From Deltaproteobacteria bacterium (GTDB taxonomy: Bacteria > Desulfobacterota > Desulfarculia > Desulfarculales > Desulfarculaceae), in NCBI GenBank assembly GCA_020444165.1, contig JAHLLK010000019.1, positions 15,920 through 79,919 on the forward strand: a stretch of DNA of 64,000 nucleotides, given 5' to 3'. The position numbers and the translations under genes are program-made. The notes below the pieces were generated by a model that was not told the DNA's origin, did no database searches, and saw nothing but the letters and a program-made list of their open reading frames with translations. This document shows, in pieces, positions 15,372-25,320 of the stretch. Within the stretch, counting starts at the first letter, position 1, and each line of letters starts with the position of its first letter.

Positions 15372-16031
15372 CTACCAGGAGCGGGCTCCCCGCCGGCCCC
15401 CCATTTCGAACCCAATGGCCACGCGCGAGAAGAAGAAAAGGATCAGGTGGCCCAGCTTGCTGAACGGCAGGATAATCAACAGCAACTCGCCCAGCCCCAC
15501 GTGCAGCACCAGCATCAGGTCATAGTCGCCAATCTGGTGATAGGCCAGGAAGCCGAAGACAAAGGGGGCCAGGGTGAGGAGCAGGAGCAAGTAATCCCAG
15601 GCGCCCGTCAGGAGGCGCACCTCCGCCCGCGCCAGGCGGCGGATGAAAAGGAACAAGCCAGAGACGATGACCCCCACCGTGAGCCAGTCGGCCACGGCGT
15701 CCGGCAGGGTGGGCAGGCTCCAGCCAAAGGCCTCGGCGAACAGGATGTTGTGGGCCGAGAGGAAGATGGGGGCCGCCAAGAGGCAGACGTGGAAGATAAA
15801 GAACATCACCGAGAACACCGGCTGGCTCTGATAGCCCATGGTGCCCAGGGGCAACAGACCATGGAAAACCGATTTCAGCCCCCAGTCCCAAGCCACGTGA
15901 TTGTTCATGGAACTGTCCCGCTCCCGGCTGAGCCCCGCCAAAAAGGCCAGCCGGATCAGGAGTCCACCTCCAAAAACCACGAAGCTTATCCAGGCGCCGG
16001 GGCCTGCCAGAAATTCATACAGAGAGGTCAT
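15372..16031 (-). CDS. NarI/DsrM/TmcC-like cytochrome b membrane subunit
   Basis: 219-aa integral membrane protein with about six transmembrane segments, beginning MTSLYEFLAGPGAWISFVVF. His residues in the helices (FHVCLLAAPIFL, LHVGLGELLLIILPFSKLGH) are heme b ligand candidates, and PFSKLGHLILFF is a typical NarI/DsrM end motif. First gene of the operon, 35 nt before the HdrD-like gene. It should link the menaquinone pool to the other two subunits. DsrM is usually longer, so TmcC or HmcE are close alternatives. Confidence 0.85.
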   Translation of the reverse strand: MTSLYEFLAGPGAWISFVVFGGGLLIRLAFLAGLSRERDSSMNNHVAWDWGLKSVFHGLLPLGTMGYQSQPVFSVMFFIFHVCLLAAPIFLSAHNILFAEAFGWSLPTLPDAVADWLTVGVIVSGLFLFIRRLARAEVRLLTGAWDYLLLLLTLAPFVFGFLAYHQIGDYDLMLVLHVGLGELLLIILPFSKLGHLILFFFSRVAIGFEMGGRRGARSW

Positions 16032-16213
16032 GGTCAGCCTTCTCTCTCCTGGAGCCAGGGGACTGGCTCCCGGCAGGAGCCCAACAGGGTTTGCACGAGG
16101 CCGCCCGGCAACACCAAACGCCTGGTCATCCGCTCCCCCCCGGCGGATGGCCCGGCTCAGTTGCCCCGGTCGGCCTGGTCCTCGGCCGGCCAGCCGCCCG
16201 AGGAAATTAGACC

Positions 16214-16243
16214 ATCGTAAAAGGCCGCCTCTGGCAAAGTCAA
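16214..16243 (-). promoter_or_regulatory. Putative promoter of the redox operon
   Basis: Minus strand TTGACT (16243-16238), 18-nt spacer, TACGAT (16219-16214), about 180 nt before the NarI-like start codon. The upstream 16280-16380 stretch is AT-rich; the rest of the 16032-16527 gap shows no gene. Confidence 0.5.
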
Positions 16244-16527
16244 GGGGGCGGAAGTCATTTTCCAGGAATGAAGCTAAAGATTAAAATCAAGTCCAGAATA
16301 ATGTGAGATTAATGTCTAGATACATAAAAGGTTATTTATTACCATTAGTTAACTGGCCAATATTTCCCGCTTGGCCCTCCGGGTTTTCAGGGGCAATTAT
16401 ACCGGGTGACCCCCCGGTGGTCTCCCCCCGCTGTCCCGGGAAACTGGACGGCAGCCGCCAAGGGGGGAACGGAGTGTTGCAGGAAAGCCCTGGGGGGGCC
16501 TGGGCTTGCGGAGGCGGACCGGAATCT

Positions 16528-17284
16528 TCAGCAGACGACGGGCAAAAGCCGGGTCAGGGAGATGCTCTCCGGAGTGACCAGGGCTTCCACCACCAGCACC
16601 TCCACCCCCTGGCCCCGCACCTGGTCAAAGGCGCGGGCATAGGCCGGGTCGATGTCCGCGGCCGGGGCAAAGGAGTGGGCGTCGCCCCGCTGCACCACGT
16701 AGAGGGCCAGGGCCCCGGCGCCCTGGGCCGCCAGGCGGGCCAGGACCCCCAGGTGCTTGGCCCCCCGGGTGGTCACCGCGTCGGGGAAGCGGGCCCGGCC
16801 CTCCTCCACCAGGGTGACGTTCTTCACCTCCACGAACAGGGGCCCCTGGGGCAGCTCCACCCGGAGATCCAGGCGGGAGCCCGGCTCCACGGTCACCTCG
16901 CGGCGCACCTCCCCGGCCGCGGCAAAAGGCGGCAAGGCCCGCTGGCGGGCCGCCTCGGCCGCCAAGAAGTTGGGCGCCAGGGTGTTCACCCCCACCCAGC
17001 CCCCGTTGATCGCGATCATCTCCCAGGTATAGGGCGTGCGGCGGCCGGGGGTTGTGGCCGGGGACAGGCGCACCGCCGCCCCGGTCTCCAGGCAACTCCG
17101 CATGGAGCCGGAGTTGGGGCAGTGCGCCGTGACCTGGCGGCCGTCCGGCAGGGCCACCTCGGCCAGGAAGCGCTTATAGCGCCGCACCAGGTTGCCGGCC
17201 ACCAGGGGGGTGGGGAAGGTATAGCGCACCCGGGCCAGAGCCGGGGCCAGGGCCGGGGCCGGGGCTTGGTCCCGGGCCGGGGCC

Positions 17285-17298
<14 letters not shown>
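16528..17298 (-). CDS. sfsA: SfsA-family nuclease-like protein (sugar fermentation stimulation)
   Basis: Up to 256 aa. SfsA signatures: [28 protein letters not shown] near the N-terminus, [40 protein letters not shown] in the middle, and [19 protein letters not shown]. The VEVKN motif is the catalytic core of the restriction-endonuclease-like fold. The start is uncertain: TTG 17298 overlaps the upstream gene by 14 nt, whereas a GTG at 17229 (VRYTFPTP) gives the usual family length of about 235 aa but has no ribosome site. Confidence 0.88.
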
Positions 17299-19330
<2,032 letters not shown>

Positions 19331-19420
19331 GCTCCAACTCCTCTCCGGACGGGAGACCCCGAAAAATCAACGGCGGCGGGAAGCCCGCGCTCCTCGCCGC
19401 CTCCTTCCGGCGGGCTACGC

Positions 19421-19600
19421 CTACTCCTCGATCACTTCCACCTCGCTCTGGTGCTTGTGGCCGCAAACCGGGCACAGCACCTCGATCTCCTTCTCATCCC
19501 CGATGAACTTCTCGGCCAGCTTTTCGGGGCCGAGGAAGGTCACGTCGCCGCAAGAGCAAGCCGGGCACTCCGCGCGGACTTTGTATTTTTTCTTGGACAT
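19421..19600 (-). CDS. Small zinc-ribbon-like protein
   Basis: 59-aa protein beginning MSKKKYKVRAECPACSCGDV. Two Cys pairs, CPAC (with a third Cys in CSCG) and CPVCGHKH, separated by about 30 residues, form a probable zinc ribbon; the C-terminus is acidic (SEVEVIEE). The ATG at 19600 has GGGAG 9 nt upstream. No membrane or signal segment. It could be a nucleic-acid-associated or adaptor zinc ribbon; function unknown. Confidence 0.72.
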   Translation of the reverse strand: MSKKKYKVRAECPACSCGDVTFLGPEKLAEKFIGDEKEIEVLCPVCGHKHQSEVEVIEE

Positions 19601-20054
19601 GGTCAACTCTCCCGAGGTCCAGAATGTTGTAAACTTTCGCTACTTACTCCTAATTAACGATCATACACGCGCCCCCGGCCGGGGCAAAAGGAAAGATGCC
19701 TCCACCCTCCCCGGAGCCCCTCCCGGCCAGTTGCCTCTCGCGACCCGGCGGGCACCGCCCCGCCAAATCAGGGCCTTACCCCTGCCGTGCCCCAAAAAAT
19801 CCTTCCCCCGCAAAAAAGCCTAATGCCCTGACCCCACCCCGCCGATAAAAAGGCTGTGGTCAGGGGAGACTGCCGCTGGCACCAGCGGACGAACCTCCCG
19901 GACGGGCCCCCAGAGCCCGTCAGAAACCGTTGCCCCCTTACCCCAGACCGGCGCGGTTTCCCGGCGGGAAAAGCCAGGGAAGGCTTTTCCCCACACTCAC
20001 CTGGGGAGTGAACCGCATTTGTGTTAGACTCCAAGGAAGGAGCGGTAATATCCC
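19601..20054. other. Intergenic region, nothing clearly recognisable
   Basis: 454 nt between divergent genes. There is an AT-rich patch at about 19625-19675 that could hold the promoter of the zinc-ribbon gene, and a short hairpin CACTC/GAGTG near 19994-20010 upstream of the plus-strand gene. I found no convincing promoter pair and no RNA gene. Confidence 0.5.
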
Positions 20055-20522
20055 ATGATCAAGATCGACCAGATTCTGCCGGGAAACCTGACCGGGGTAG
20101 AACCCCAGAAGAAGCCGGAGCGGCCCACCGGGGCTCCCACCTTTGACCAGTTCCTGGAAAAGGCCGCGGCTACCCAGTCCCTCCAGGCCGGCGAGCCGGT
20201 GATCCCCCTGGACGCCAGCTATCCCCTGAACGCCGTCTCCGACACCACCGCCCCCGCCAGCCAGGAACAACTGGCCGCCCTGGAACGCACCGAACGCCTC
20301 CTGGACACCCTGGAAGAATACAGCCAGGCCCTGGGCGATCAGCGCCGCACCCTCAAGGAAGTCAGCCCGCTCCTCACCCGCTTGCAAGAGGAAGCCCGCG
20401 AACTGGCCTCCCGCCGCGATGACTTGGCCGAAGACGACCAGCTCAAGGAAATCGTCGACCTCGTCCTGGCTACCGCCCAGGCCGAAGACATCAAGTTCCA
20501 GCGCGGCGATTACGTAGGGTAG
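20055..20522 (+). CDS. Hypothetical coiled-coil protein
   Basis: 155-aa soluble protein, MIKIDQILPGNLTGVEPQKK, then a Pro-rich linker and a long charged helix region with heptad character (EQLAALERTERLLDTLEEYS, then TLKEVSPLLTRLQEEARELA) ending QRGDYVG. No Cys, signal peptide or membrane helix. AAGGAGCGG lies about 10 nt before the ATG. The shape would fit a flagellar chaperone-like or scaffold protein, but no family is recognised. It is followed directly by the disrupted 3' element and hairpin cluster B. Confidence 0.72.
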   Translation: MIKIDQILPGNLTGVEPQKKPERPTGAPTFDQFLEKAAATQSLQAGEPVIPLDASYPLNAVSDTTAPASQEQLAALERTERLLDTLEEYSQALGDQRRTLKEVSPLLTRLQEEARELASRRDDLAEDDQLKEIVDLVLATAQAEDIKFQRGDYVG

Positions 20523-20546
20523 GAATTTTTCAGGAAAAGAGAAGAA

Positions 20547-20750
20547 TGTGGGGAAAACCCTTTTCTTCGGCAGCCCAAAGAAAAACCAGGCTGGTGACAA
20601 ACAGCCCGGCGCGGGCCATGGATGGCCCGCCGCGATGACTTTTTTAATAAAGTCATCGCGGGCCATTTGGCAAAATCACACTTTTGCCAAATAGATGCAG
20701 AGAAGGCCATCCTGGCCTTTTCTGCTTCTAGCGCTTGCATATTCCCCACA
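20547..20750. repeat. Multi-hairpin cluster B inside arms of a degenerate 3' element
   Basis: Outer arms TGTGGGGAA (20547-20555) and TTCCCCACA (20742-20750) match the arms of the 3' element seen at 21450, 29621, 29870 and 62871. Between them lie four consecutive hairpins: GCGGGCC/GGCCCGC (20611-20630), GCGATGACTT/AAGTCATCGC (20632-20659), ATTTGGCAAAA/TTTTGCCAAAT (20665-20692), and a GAAGGCCA/TGGCCTTTTC type (about 20698-20725). Module order matches clusters A and C. Confidence 0.75.
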
Positions 20751-20922
20751 CCCCTTTCCTAAAAGAAAGGCGGGGGTTGGGGCTGATGAGGCCGGCGGGG
20801 GGCTGCGAGAGGAGCGGCCCTCTGGTTACGTGAGAGCGCTGGCGGGCCGGAGAGCCGGAGGTGGGTGGGCTCGGCGGCCTTCAGGCGGTTGCCGATGTTT
20901 GGTGGCCGCAGTCCCGGAGGGC

Positions 20923-21261
20923 TCAGCGGGGCGGGCGGCGGGTGTCGATGATCACGTTGCCCACCGCGTCCATGGACTTCTCTTCTTTCCAGCGCTCGTG
21001 CTCCGCGTTCTGCTGCACCTGTTCCTTGCTCGGTCCGGCCTTGTAGGTGATGGACCCGCTGTCCTCCTGCACCGGCCCGGTCTGATTGGCCCCGGCCGCC
21101 TCCTGGTCCAGCATCTTCTGGATCACCTCATCCGAGACCCCGGCCTTTTTCAGCTCGATGACCTCCTGGGCGGTCAGGGCCCAGGCCGGGGCCGCCGCGC
21201 TCAGCCACAAGACGGCCGCCGCCAGGCAGGCCGGCCAAAAGCCACGTGGTTTGCCAGGCAT
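20923..21261 (-). CDS. Small exported protein of unknown function
   Basis: 112-aa protein with a signal peptide (MPGKPRGFWPACLAAAVLWL then SAAAPAWA, cleavage before LTAQE). The mature N-terminus LTAQEVIELKKAGVSDEVIQ with KMLDQE is a short helical pair of the type found at the start of several exported proteins, where it may mediate oligomerisation. A charged middle and an Arg-rich end follow. GGGAGG lies 6 nt before ATG 21261; the longer frame upstream has no ribosome site. No function assigned. Confidence 0.72.
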   Translation of the reverse strand: MPGKPRGFWPACLAAAVLWLSAAAPAWALTAQEVIELKKAGVSDEVIQKMLDQEAAGANQTGPVQEDSGSITYKAGPSKEQVQQNAEHERWKEEKSMDAVGNVIIDTRRPPR

Positions 21262-21426
21262 AAAGACCTCCCGAGCCGGGGAAAATAGCCGGCTCCCTTT
21301 CCCTATTCTATAACGCCGTGGCCTGGGGCTATGCTCCAAATTACCCGCGTACGGGGACAACTCGGACCAATCCCTCCCCAGGCCCCTGGCAGGCTGTTTC
21401 CCAACAGCCTGCCAGCAAAAACTATA

Positions 21427-21523
21427 AGGTTTTTTGGGGGATGGGGGGTGTGGGGGGAAGGGGCTTTTTTTTCAAAAAAAGCCCCTTCCCCCCACATCTT
21501 CCTCTCCCTCCCACAAACTCTTA
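21427..21523 (-). repeat. Conserved 3' hairpin element, copy 1
   Basis: Directly downstream of the stop of the gene at 21527-22060. Perfect 22-bp stem (21450-21471 / 21474-21495) with loop TC; the arm is GTGGGGGGAAGGGGC plus T7, so the A/T run is at the stem apex. Outer flanks: AGAGTTTGTGGGAGG on the gene side and CCCCCAAAAAACC on the far side, themselves partly complementary. See the linked finding for the four-copy family. Confidence 0.9.
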
Positions 21524-21526
21524 GGT

Positions 21527-22060
21527 TCAGGCGGCCCGCACGAAGCGCCAGCGGCACCAGATGTCGGTGAGGCTGCGCCCTGGCGGGCAGCTCACGCATT
21601 CCACTTTCACCTGGGGGTTCAGCTCCTTGGCGAAGTTGATCAGGTAGTTCTCGCGCACTTGGCGGCAGGGGTGTTCGCCCAGCTTTTTTTCCTGGCGGAT
21701 GAGCTGGGTGCGGCATTCTTCCACGGTGAACACCGCGTCGCCTTCGGGGGTGATTTCCCAGGATTTGAGGTGGTGGCTCACGGCCCAGGAGGAGTAGCGC
21801 AACAGGTGCAGCACCTCGGCCGGGCCGGGGTCGGTGACTTTGAGCAAGTCCCGCAGTTCCCGGGCTTCCACCTTGCCCATGTAGGCCCAGCACTCCGCGT
21901 CCACGTCCGTGGCTTCCTGCATGTCGTGGCGTTTCTGGATGCCCAGGAAATACAGGCCATCCACCCGCCAGATGTTGCGGACCTGCATGTCGAGGTAGTC
22001 GTAAAGCTCTTCGCGGGAGAGGTTGTCGAAGATTTCGCGGTCAGAGGCGGGAAGGCTCAT
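21527..22060 (-). CDS. DUF6125-like soluble protein
   Basis: 177-aa cytosolic protein without signal peptide. Features: EELYDYLDMQVRNIWRVDGL at the N-terminus, HDMQEATDVDAECWAYMGKV, SSWAVSHHLKSWEITPEGDA in the middle, and CRQVRENYLINFAKELNP with CVSCPPG near the C-terminus. This looks like the DUF6125 family common in sulfate reducers and Geobacter-like bacteria, distantly related to L-2-amino-thiazoline-4-carboxylate hydrolase-like proteins; the assignment is from memory of motifs. It is monocistronic and ends in a 3' hairpin element. Confidence 0.75.
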   Translation of the reverse strand: MSLPASDREIFDNLSREELYDYLDMQVRNIWRVDGLYFLGIQKRHDMQEATDVDAECWAYMGKVEARELRDLLKVTDPGPAEVLHLLRYSSWAVSHHLKSWEITPEGDAVFTVEECRTQLIRQEKKLGEHPCRQVRENYLINFAKELNPQVKVECVSCPPGRSLTDIWCRWRFVRAA

Positions 22061-22158
22061 GGCACCTACCTAGTAAAAGGTTCAGGGGGGGCCGTTTGCG
22101 CGGCAGCCCCACCATAGCCCGGCCCGTCAGGGGCGTCAACCAGCTCAACCAGCGTTTG

Positions 22159-22246
22159 GAGACCATTGCACGGTATTTTCAGGCAAACAATAACAATAAC
22201 AACAAGTTATCCTAGTTTGTGGTGCGTTTTGCGTTGCAATGGTCTC
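22159..22246. repeat. 88-bp element with perfect 12-bp terminal inverted repeats
   Basis: GAGACCATTGCA (22159-22170) and TGCAATGGTCTC (22235-22246) are exact inverse complements separated by 64 nt of comparatively AT-rich DNA containing AATAACAATAAC. No coding potential. It abuts hairpin cluster C. It could be a small non-autonomous mobile relic or a long-looped hairpin; no flanking target duplication is obvious. Confidence 0.7.
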
Positions 22247-22248
22247 AT

Positions 22249-22401
22249 GCGGGCCAGGGATGGCCCGCCGAATAACGAACCTAAAAGGTTCGTTATTCGG
22301 CGGGCTTGGCAAAACCCGGGCCCCCGGCAAGCTCTGCTTGCTGGGGTGGAGTCACGCTTTTGCCAAGCCGATCCTTGCACAAGGCCTGGAGCCTTGTGCA
22401 A
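22249..22401. repeat. Multi-hairpin cluster C
   Basis: Four successive hairpins: GCGGGCC-AGGGA-TGGCCCGC (22249-22268); a 17-bp perfect stem with a TAAAA loop (22265-22281 / 22287-22303, arm CCGCCGAATAACGAACC); GCTTGGCAAAA ... TTTTGCCAAGC (from 22304) enclosing an inner CCGGCAAGC/GCTTGCTGG hairpin; and TTGCACAAGGC/GCCTTGTGCAA with loop CTGGA (about 22375-22401). Same module order as clusters A and B. Confidence 0.85.
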
Positions 22402-22519
22402 CAGTCTCGTTTAGTTGACAGCTCCCGCGGAAAAAAGGGATGATCGAACCAGGCAGGCCGTCCGGAGCCGGCCCGTTGGTTGGAAGGTCCAGGCCCGGGT
22501 CACCAAAGGGGAACTTGTC

Positions 22520-23131
22520 ATGGCGGAAGAAGCGGTCCCGCGGGGGCGGGAGCGGCGGGCCGAGGTGGCCCGCAAGCTGAAGGACCAGGGCTTGAAGCTC
22601 ATCGCGGCCCGGGGGCTCCACGCCTGCCGGGTGGAGGAGATCACCCGGGCCGTGGGGGTGGGCAAGGGCACCTTCTTCACCCACTTCGCCACCAAGGACC
22701 ATTTCGTGGCCGCCCTGGTGGACCACGTGCTGAGCGACCTCGTCCGGCGGGTGCGGCCGGTCACCCTGAGCCCCGACGGGGCCGAGGCCCTGTTGGCCGG
22801 GGTGGGGGCCGTGCATTTGCGTTATTTCCAGCTCCGCCCCGAGGCCGCGGCGCTGTTGGTGCAGGCGGTGAGTCTGGACCCGGAGAGCCCCGCCCGGACC
22901 TTGGTGCAGGGCCGCCTGGCCGCCCATCTGAGCGAGGTGGCCGGGCTCATCGCCCCGGCCGGGCGGGAATTGGGCTGGCCCGCGGACCGCATGGACGACC
23001 TGGCCCTGATGCTCCTGGCCAACAGCTGCGGCTTTTTCTGGTTCAGCCGCGACCTGCCGGCCCTTCAGGACACCCCGGTGCAGCTCCTGGAGCGCCTGGG
23101 CCGCGCCCTGGCCAAGGGCCTCTCAGCCTGA
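22520..23131 (+). CDS. TetR/AcrR-family transcriptional regulator
   Basis: 203-aa regulator. The N-terminal HTH reads GLKLIAARGLHACRVEEITR then AVGVGKGTFFTHFATKDHFV, the canonical TetR pattern (GxGKGTFYxHFxxKDxL). The C-terminal ligand-binding domain is all-helical and ends LLERLGRALAKGLSA. The ATG at 22520 (MAEEAVPRGRE) has AAAGGGGAA upstream; the longer frame crosses no recognisable domain. It is convergent with the methyltransferase gene, and no divergent target gene adjoins it, so its regulon is unclear. Confidence 0.88.
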   Translation: MAEEAVPRGRERRAEVARKLKDQGLKLIAARGLHACRVEEITRAVGVGKGTFFTHFATKDHFVAALVDHVLSDLVRRVRPVTLSPDGAEALLAGVGAVHLRYFQLRPEAAALLVQAVSLDPESPARTLVQGRLAAHLSEVAGLIAPAGRELGWPADRMDDLALMLLANSCGFFWFSRDLPALQDTPVQLLERLGRALAKGLSA

Positions 23132-23145
23132 GCCGCCGCAGATTC

Positions 23146-23781
23146 TTACCCTCCCCAGACTCCGGCCAACACCGTCCACTTGTGCCCCCGGCCGGGGTTC
23201 TCCAAGCCCAGCCGCACCAAGGGCCGCCATCCAGCCACCACTTCGTCCAAGAGCTGCCGGCCATAGGGAAAATCGTACAGGGAGATCACCAGGAGCCGGG
23301 GGCCCTCCAACATCTCCGCTACCCGGGCCAGGGCCGCGGGCGGGTCCAGGTAGTACAACACCTCGTTCAACACCACCGCGCTGAAGCGCTCCCCCTCGCC
23401 CAAGTCGCCGAACCGCGCCTGACGAAACTCGGCTCCGGGCCGGGCCGCGGCCTGGGCCGCGGCTCGGGCTTGGTCCAGGGCCGCGGCCGAAGGGTCCAGG
23501 CCCAGGTAGGAAAAGCGCCGCTCGTCCAGCAGACGGGCCAGGATGCCGGTGCCGCAGCCCACGTCCAAGACTCTGGCCTGGACCCGGCCGTGGCCGGCCT
23601 GGCGGACCAGCACTTCGGCGATGATGCCGTGGCGGCCCAGCTCGTCCGTTTCCTCCAGACGCGAGCTGTACACCTCGCCATAGCGTCCGTCCCAGAACTC
23701 CGCGGCCTCGTGCAGGCTGGCGCCCTCCAGGGCGCGGCCCTGCACCACCTCCCAAGGGGTGTCCGGCGGCAGTTTGCTCAT
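23146..23781 (-). CDS. Class I SAM-dependent methyltransferase
   Basis: 211-aa Rossmann-fold methyltransferase. Motif I VLDVGCGTGILARLLDE is at about 70-86, the acidic motif II in FSYLGLDPSAAALDQA, and motif IV region FSAVVLNEVLYYLDPPAAL. The substrate cannot be predicted; the LNEVLYYLD segment is typical of generic Methyltransf_11/12 proteins. It is the last gene of the minus-strand run GT9-ComB-methyltransferase, 13 nt after ComB. Confidence 0.85.
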   Translation of the reverse strand: MSKLPPDTPWEVVQGRALEGASLHEAAEFWDGRYGEVYSSRLEETDELGRHGIIAEVLVRQAGHGRVQARVLDVGCGTGILARLLDERRFSYLGLDPSAAALDQARAAAQAAARPGAEFRQARFGDLGEGERFSAVVLNEVLYYLDPPAALARVAEMLEGPRLLVISLYDFPYGRQLLDEVVAGWRPLVRLGLENPGRGHKWTVLAGVWGG

Positions 23782-23794
23782 GGGCGGCTCCGTT

Positions 23795-24472
23795 TCACAG
23801 TGTCCGCACCCGGGGAGGGGTGGCGCGGTAGTCCACCCGGGGCACCAGGTTGTGGCTGTTCAGGGTGGTGCAGAAGGCCAGGTCCGCGTCCTGGCCCAGG
23901 CGTTTGAGCCGGGCCGCGCCGGGGCAGTCCAGAAGGAGCGGGCGGAGGAGCTGGAACTCCGGCGGGGCGCCGGTGAGGGCCGCGGCCAAATAGGCCGCCG
24001 CGGCGTCGTCCTCAAAGGCCGGAGCCTTCGCGGCCTCGCCCATGGGCAAGAGATGCACCTGCCGGGGCGCCAGCCGCTGCACCGCGGTGACCAGGGCCCC
24101 AGCCCCGGCAAAGCTCCCGAACAAGACGTGCTCCGCCGCGGCCAGGCGGTGCACCGCCTGGGTGCCGGCCGAGGTGGTGAGGATGGCCGTGCGGCCGCTC
24201 AGCTCCTGGGACGCGGCCCAGGCCGGGGAGTTGTCCCCGTCAAAGCCCGCCGGTGGCACCCCGCCCCGCTCGCCCAAGAGGAGCCAGCCGGGGTTCTGGA
24301 GCTTCAGCTCCCGGGCCTGGTCCAGATCGGCCAGGGGGATCACCGCGCCGGCTCCGGCCCCCAACAAGGCCAGAATGGTGTGGCCGGCGCGGAAGATGTC
24401 CAGAATCACCACCACACCCCGCAGCTCCTCCAGGGCGTGGTGGTCGGTGACCAGGTGGACCTCAGGGGGCAT
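23795..24472 (-). CDS. ComB-like 2-phosphosulfolactate phosphatase family protein
   Basis: 225-aa protein of the ComB family. Seen: VVVILDIFRAGHTILALLGAGA (the D-x-F/L-R-A-x-T block), LLGERGGVPPAGFDGDNSPAW, and TAILTTSAGTQAVHRLAAAEHVL; these are the family's conserved blocks. In methanogens ComB acts in coenzyme M synthesis; bacterial homologues are often of unknown role. ATG 24472 (GGGAGAG upstream) overlaps the GT9-like stop by 11 nt. Confidence 0.85.
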   Translation of the reverse strand: MPPEVHLVTDHHALEELRGVVVILDIFRAGHTILALLGAGAGAVIPLADLDQARELKLQNPGWLLLGERGGVPPAGFDGDNSPAWAASQELSGRTAILTTSAGTQAVHRLAAAEHVLFGSFAGAGALVTAVQRLAPRQVHLLPMGEAAKAPAFEDDAAAAYLAAALTGAPPEFQLLRPLLLDCPGAARLKRLGQDADLAFCTTLNSHNLVPRVDYRATPPRVRTL

Positions 24473-25304
24473 GCGTCTCTCCCTTCCAAAGGCTCCGGGC
24501 CCGGGCCGCCACGTCCCGGGGGCTCTCGTCGGCCCGGAAAGCCAGGCCCCGCGCCGTGGCGGGCAGGGCGTTGCCAAAATAGTCCAGGATCAGGCGGGGG
24601 GCGTCCAGCCCGTTGGCCAGGGCTGCGCCCACGCTCTCCACTCCGACGAACCAAGGCGCTCCGGCGATGAGCCGGGCGGCGGCCAACAGGTCCGGCGGGG
24701 TCAAGAGCGCCAGGCCCAGGCCCTGGTACCAGGCCTTTTCCCCCGGGGCCCCCAGGCCCACCACCGGCCGCCCCAGGGCCTGGAACAAGGCCGGCCAGAA
24801 GGCGGCCAAATGCCGGGCCAGGGCCGGGTCCAGAAGCCGGTTGAAGGTCTGGCCCGCGCCCTGAAACAGCACCCGCTCCCCGGGCTCGGGGGCGGGCACG
24901 GTGAGCCAGGCCTGGGCGGGGTCGGGCCGCAGGTCCAGGCCGTAGGCCAGGCGCAGGTTCAAGGCAAAACTCAAAGGCAGGGGCCGGGAGAAGATATCCC
25001 GGGCGCCCACCAGCTCCGGGCGGAGGCCCAAGTGCAGCACTTGGTCAAAGCCCGGCGGCTCGGACATGCGCCAGGGCTGCACCCCCAAGGATTCGTCCCG
25101 GGGCTGGTAGGCCGGGTCCAGCTCCGCCCCGCTCACATAGGGCTGGGCCCGCAACAGGGGCAGGGCCGCGGCCGAGCGCCGCGCGGTGAGCAGATGCACC
25201 TCGTCGCCCGGCCTCCCGGCCAGTTCCCGGGCCAAGAGCCGCACCAGGGGCAGGGCGTAGACCAAATCGCCCAGCTTGCCGGGGCAGGTGAGCAAGAGGC
25301 GCAC
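24462..25304 (-). CDS. Glycosyltransferase family 9-like protein (heptosyltransferase-like)
   Basis: 280-aa protein. N-terminal MRLLLTCPGKLGDLVYALPL followed by VRLLARE is the GT9 start (normally RxxxLGDVLxxxP), and FVGVESVGAALANGLDAPRL is the C-terminal nucleotide-sugar block corresponding to the GxDSGxxHLAA motif. It is shorter than LPS heptosyltransferases (about 320-350 aa), so it may be a divergent or non-LPS member. The GTG start at 25304 has only a weak ribosome site. It leads into ComB by overlap. Confidence 0.72.
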   Translation of the reverse strand: MRLLLTCPGKLGDLVYALPLVRLLARELAGRPGDEVHLLTARRSAAALPLLRAQPYVSGAELDPAYQPRDESLGVQPWRMSEPPGFDQVLHLGLRPELVGARDIFSRPLPLSFALNLRLAYGLDLRPDPAQAWLTVPAPEPGERVLFQGAGQTFNRLLDPALARHLAAFWPALFQALGRPVVGLGAPGEKAWYQGLGLALLTPPDLLAAARLIAGAPWFVGVESVGAALANGLDAPRLILDYFGNALPATARGLAFRADESPRDVAARARSLWKGETHAP

Positions 25305-25320
25305 GGGAGCCCGCCGGGTC

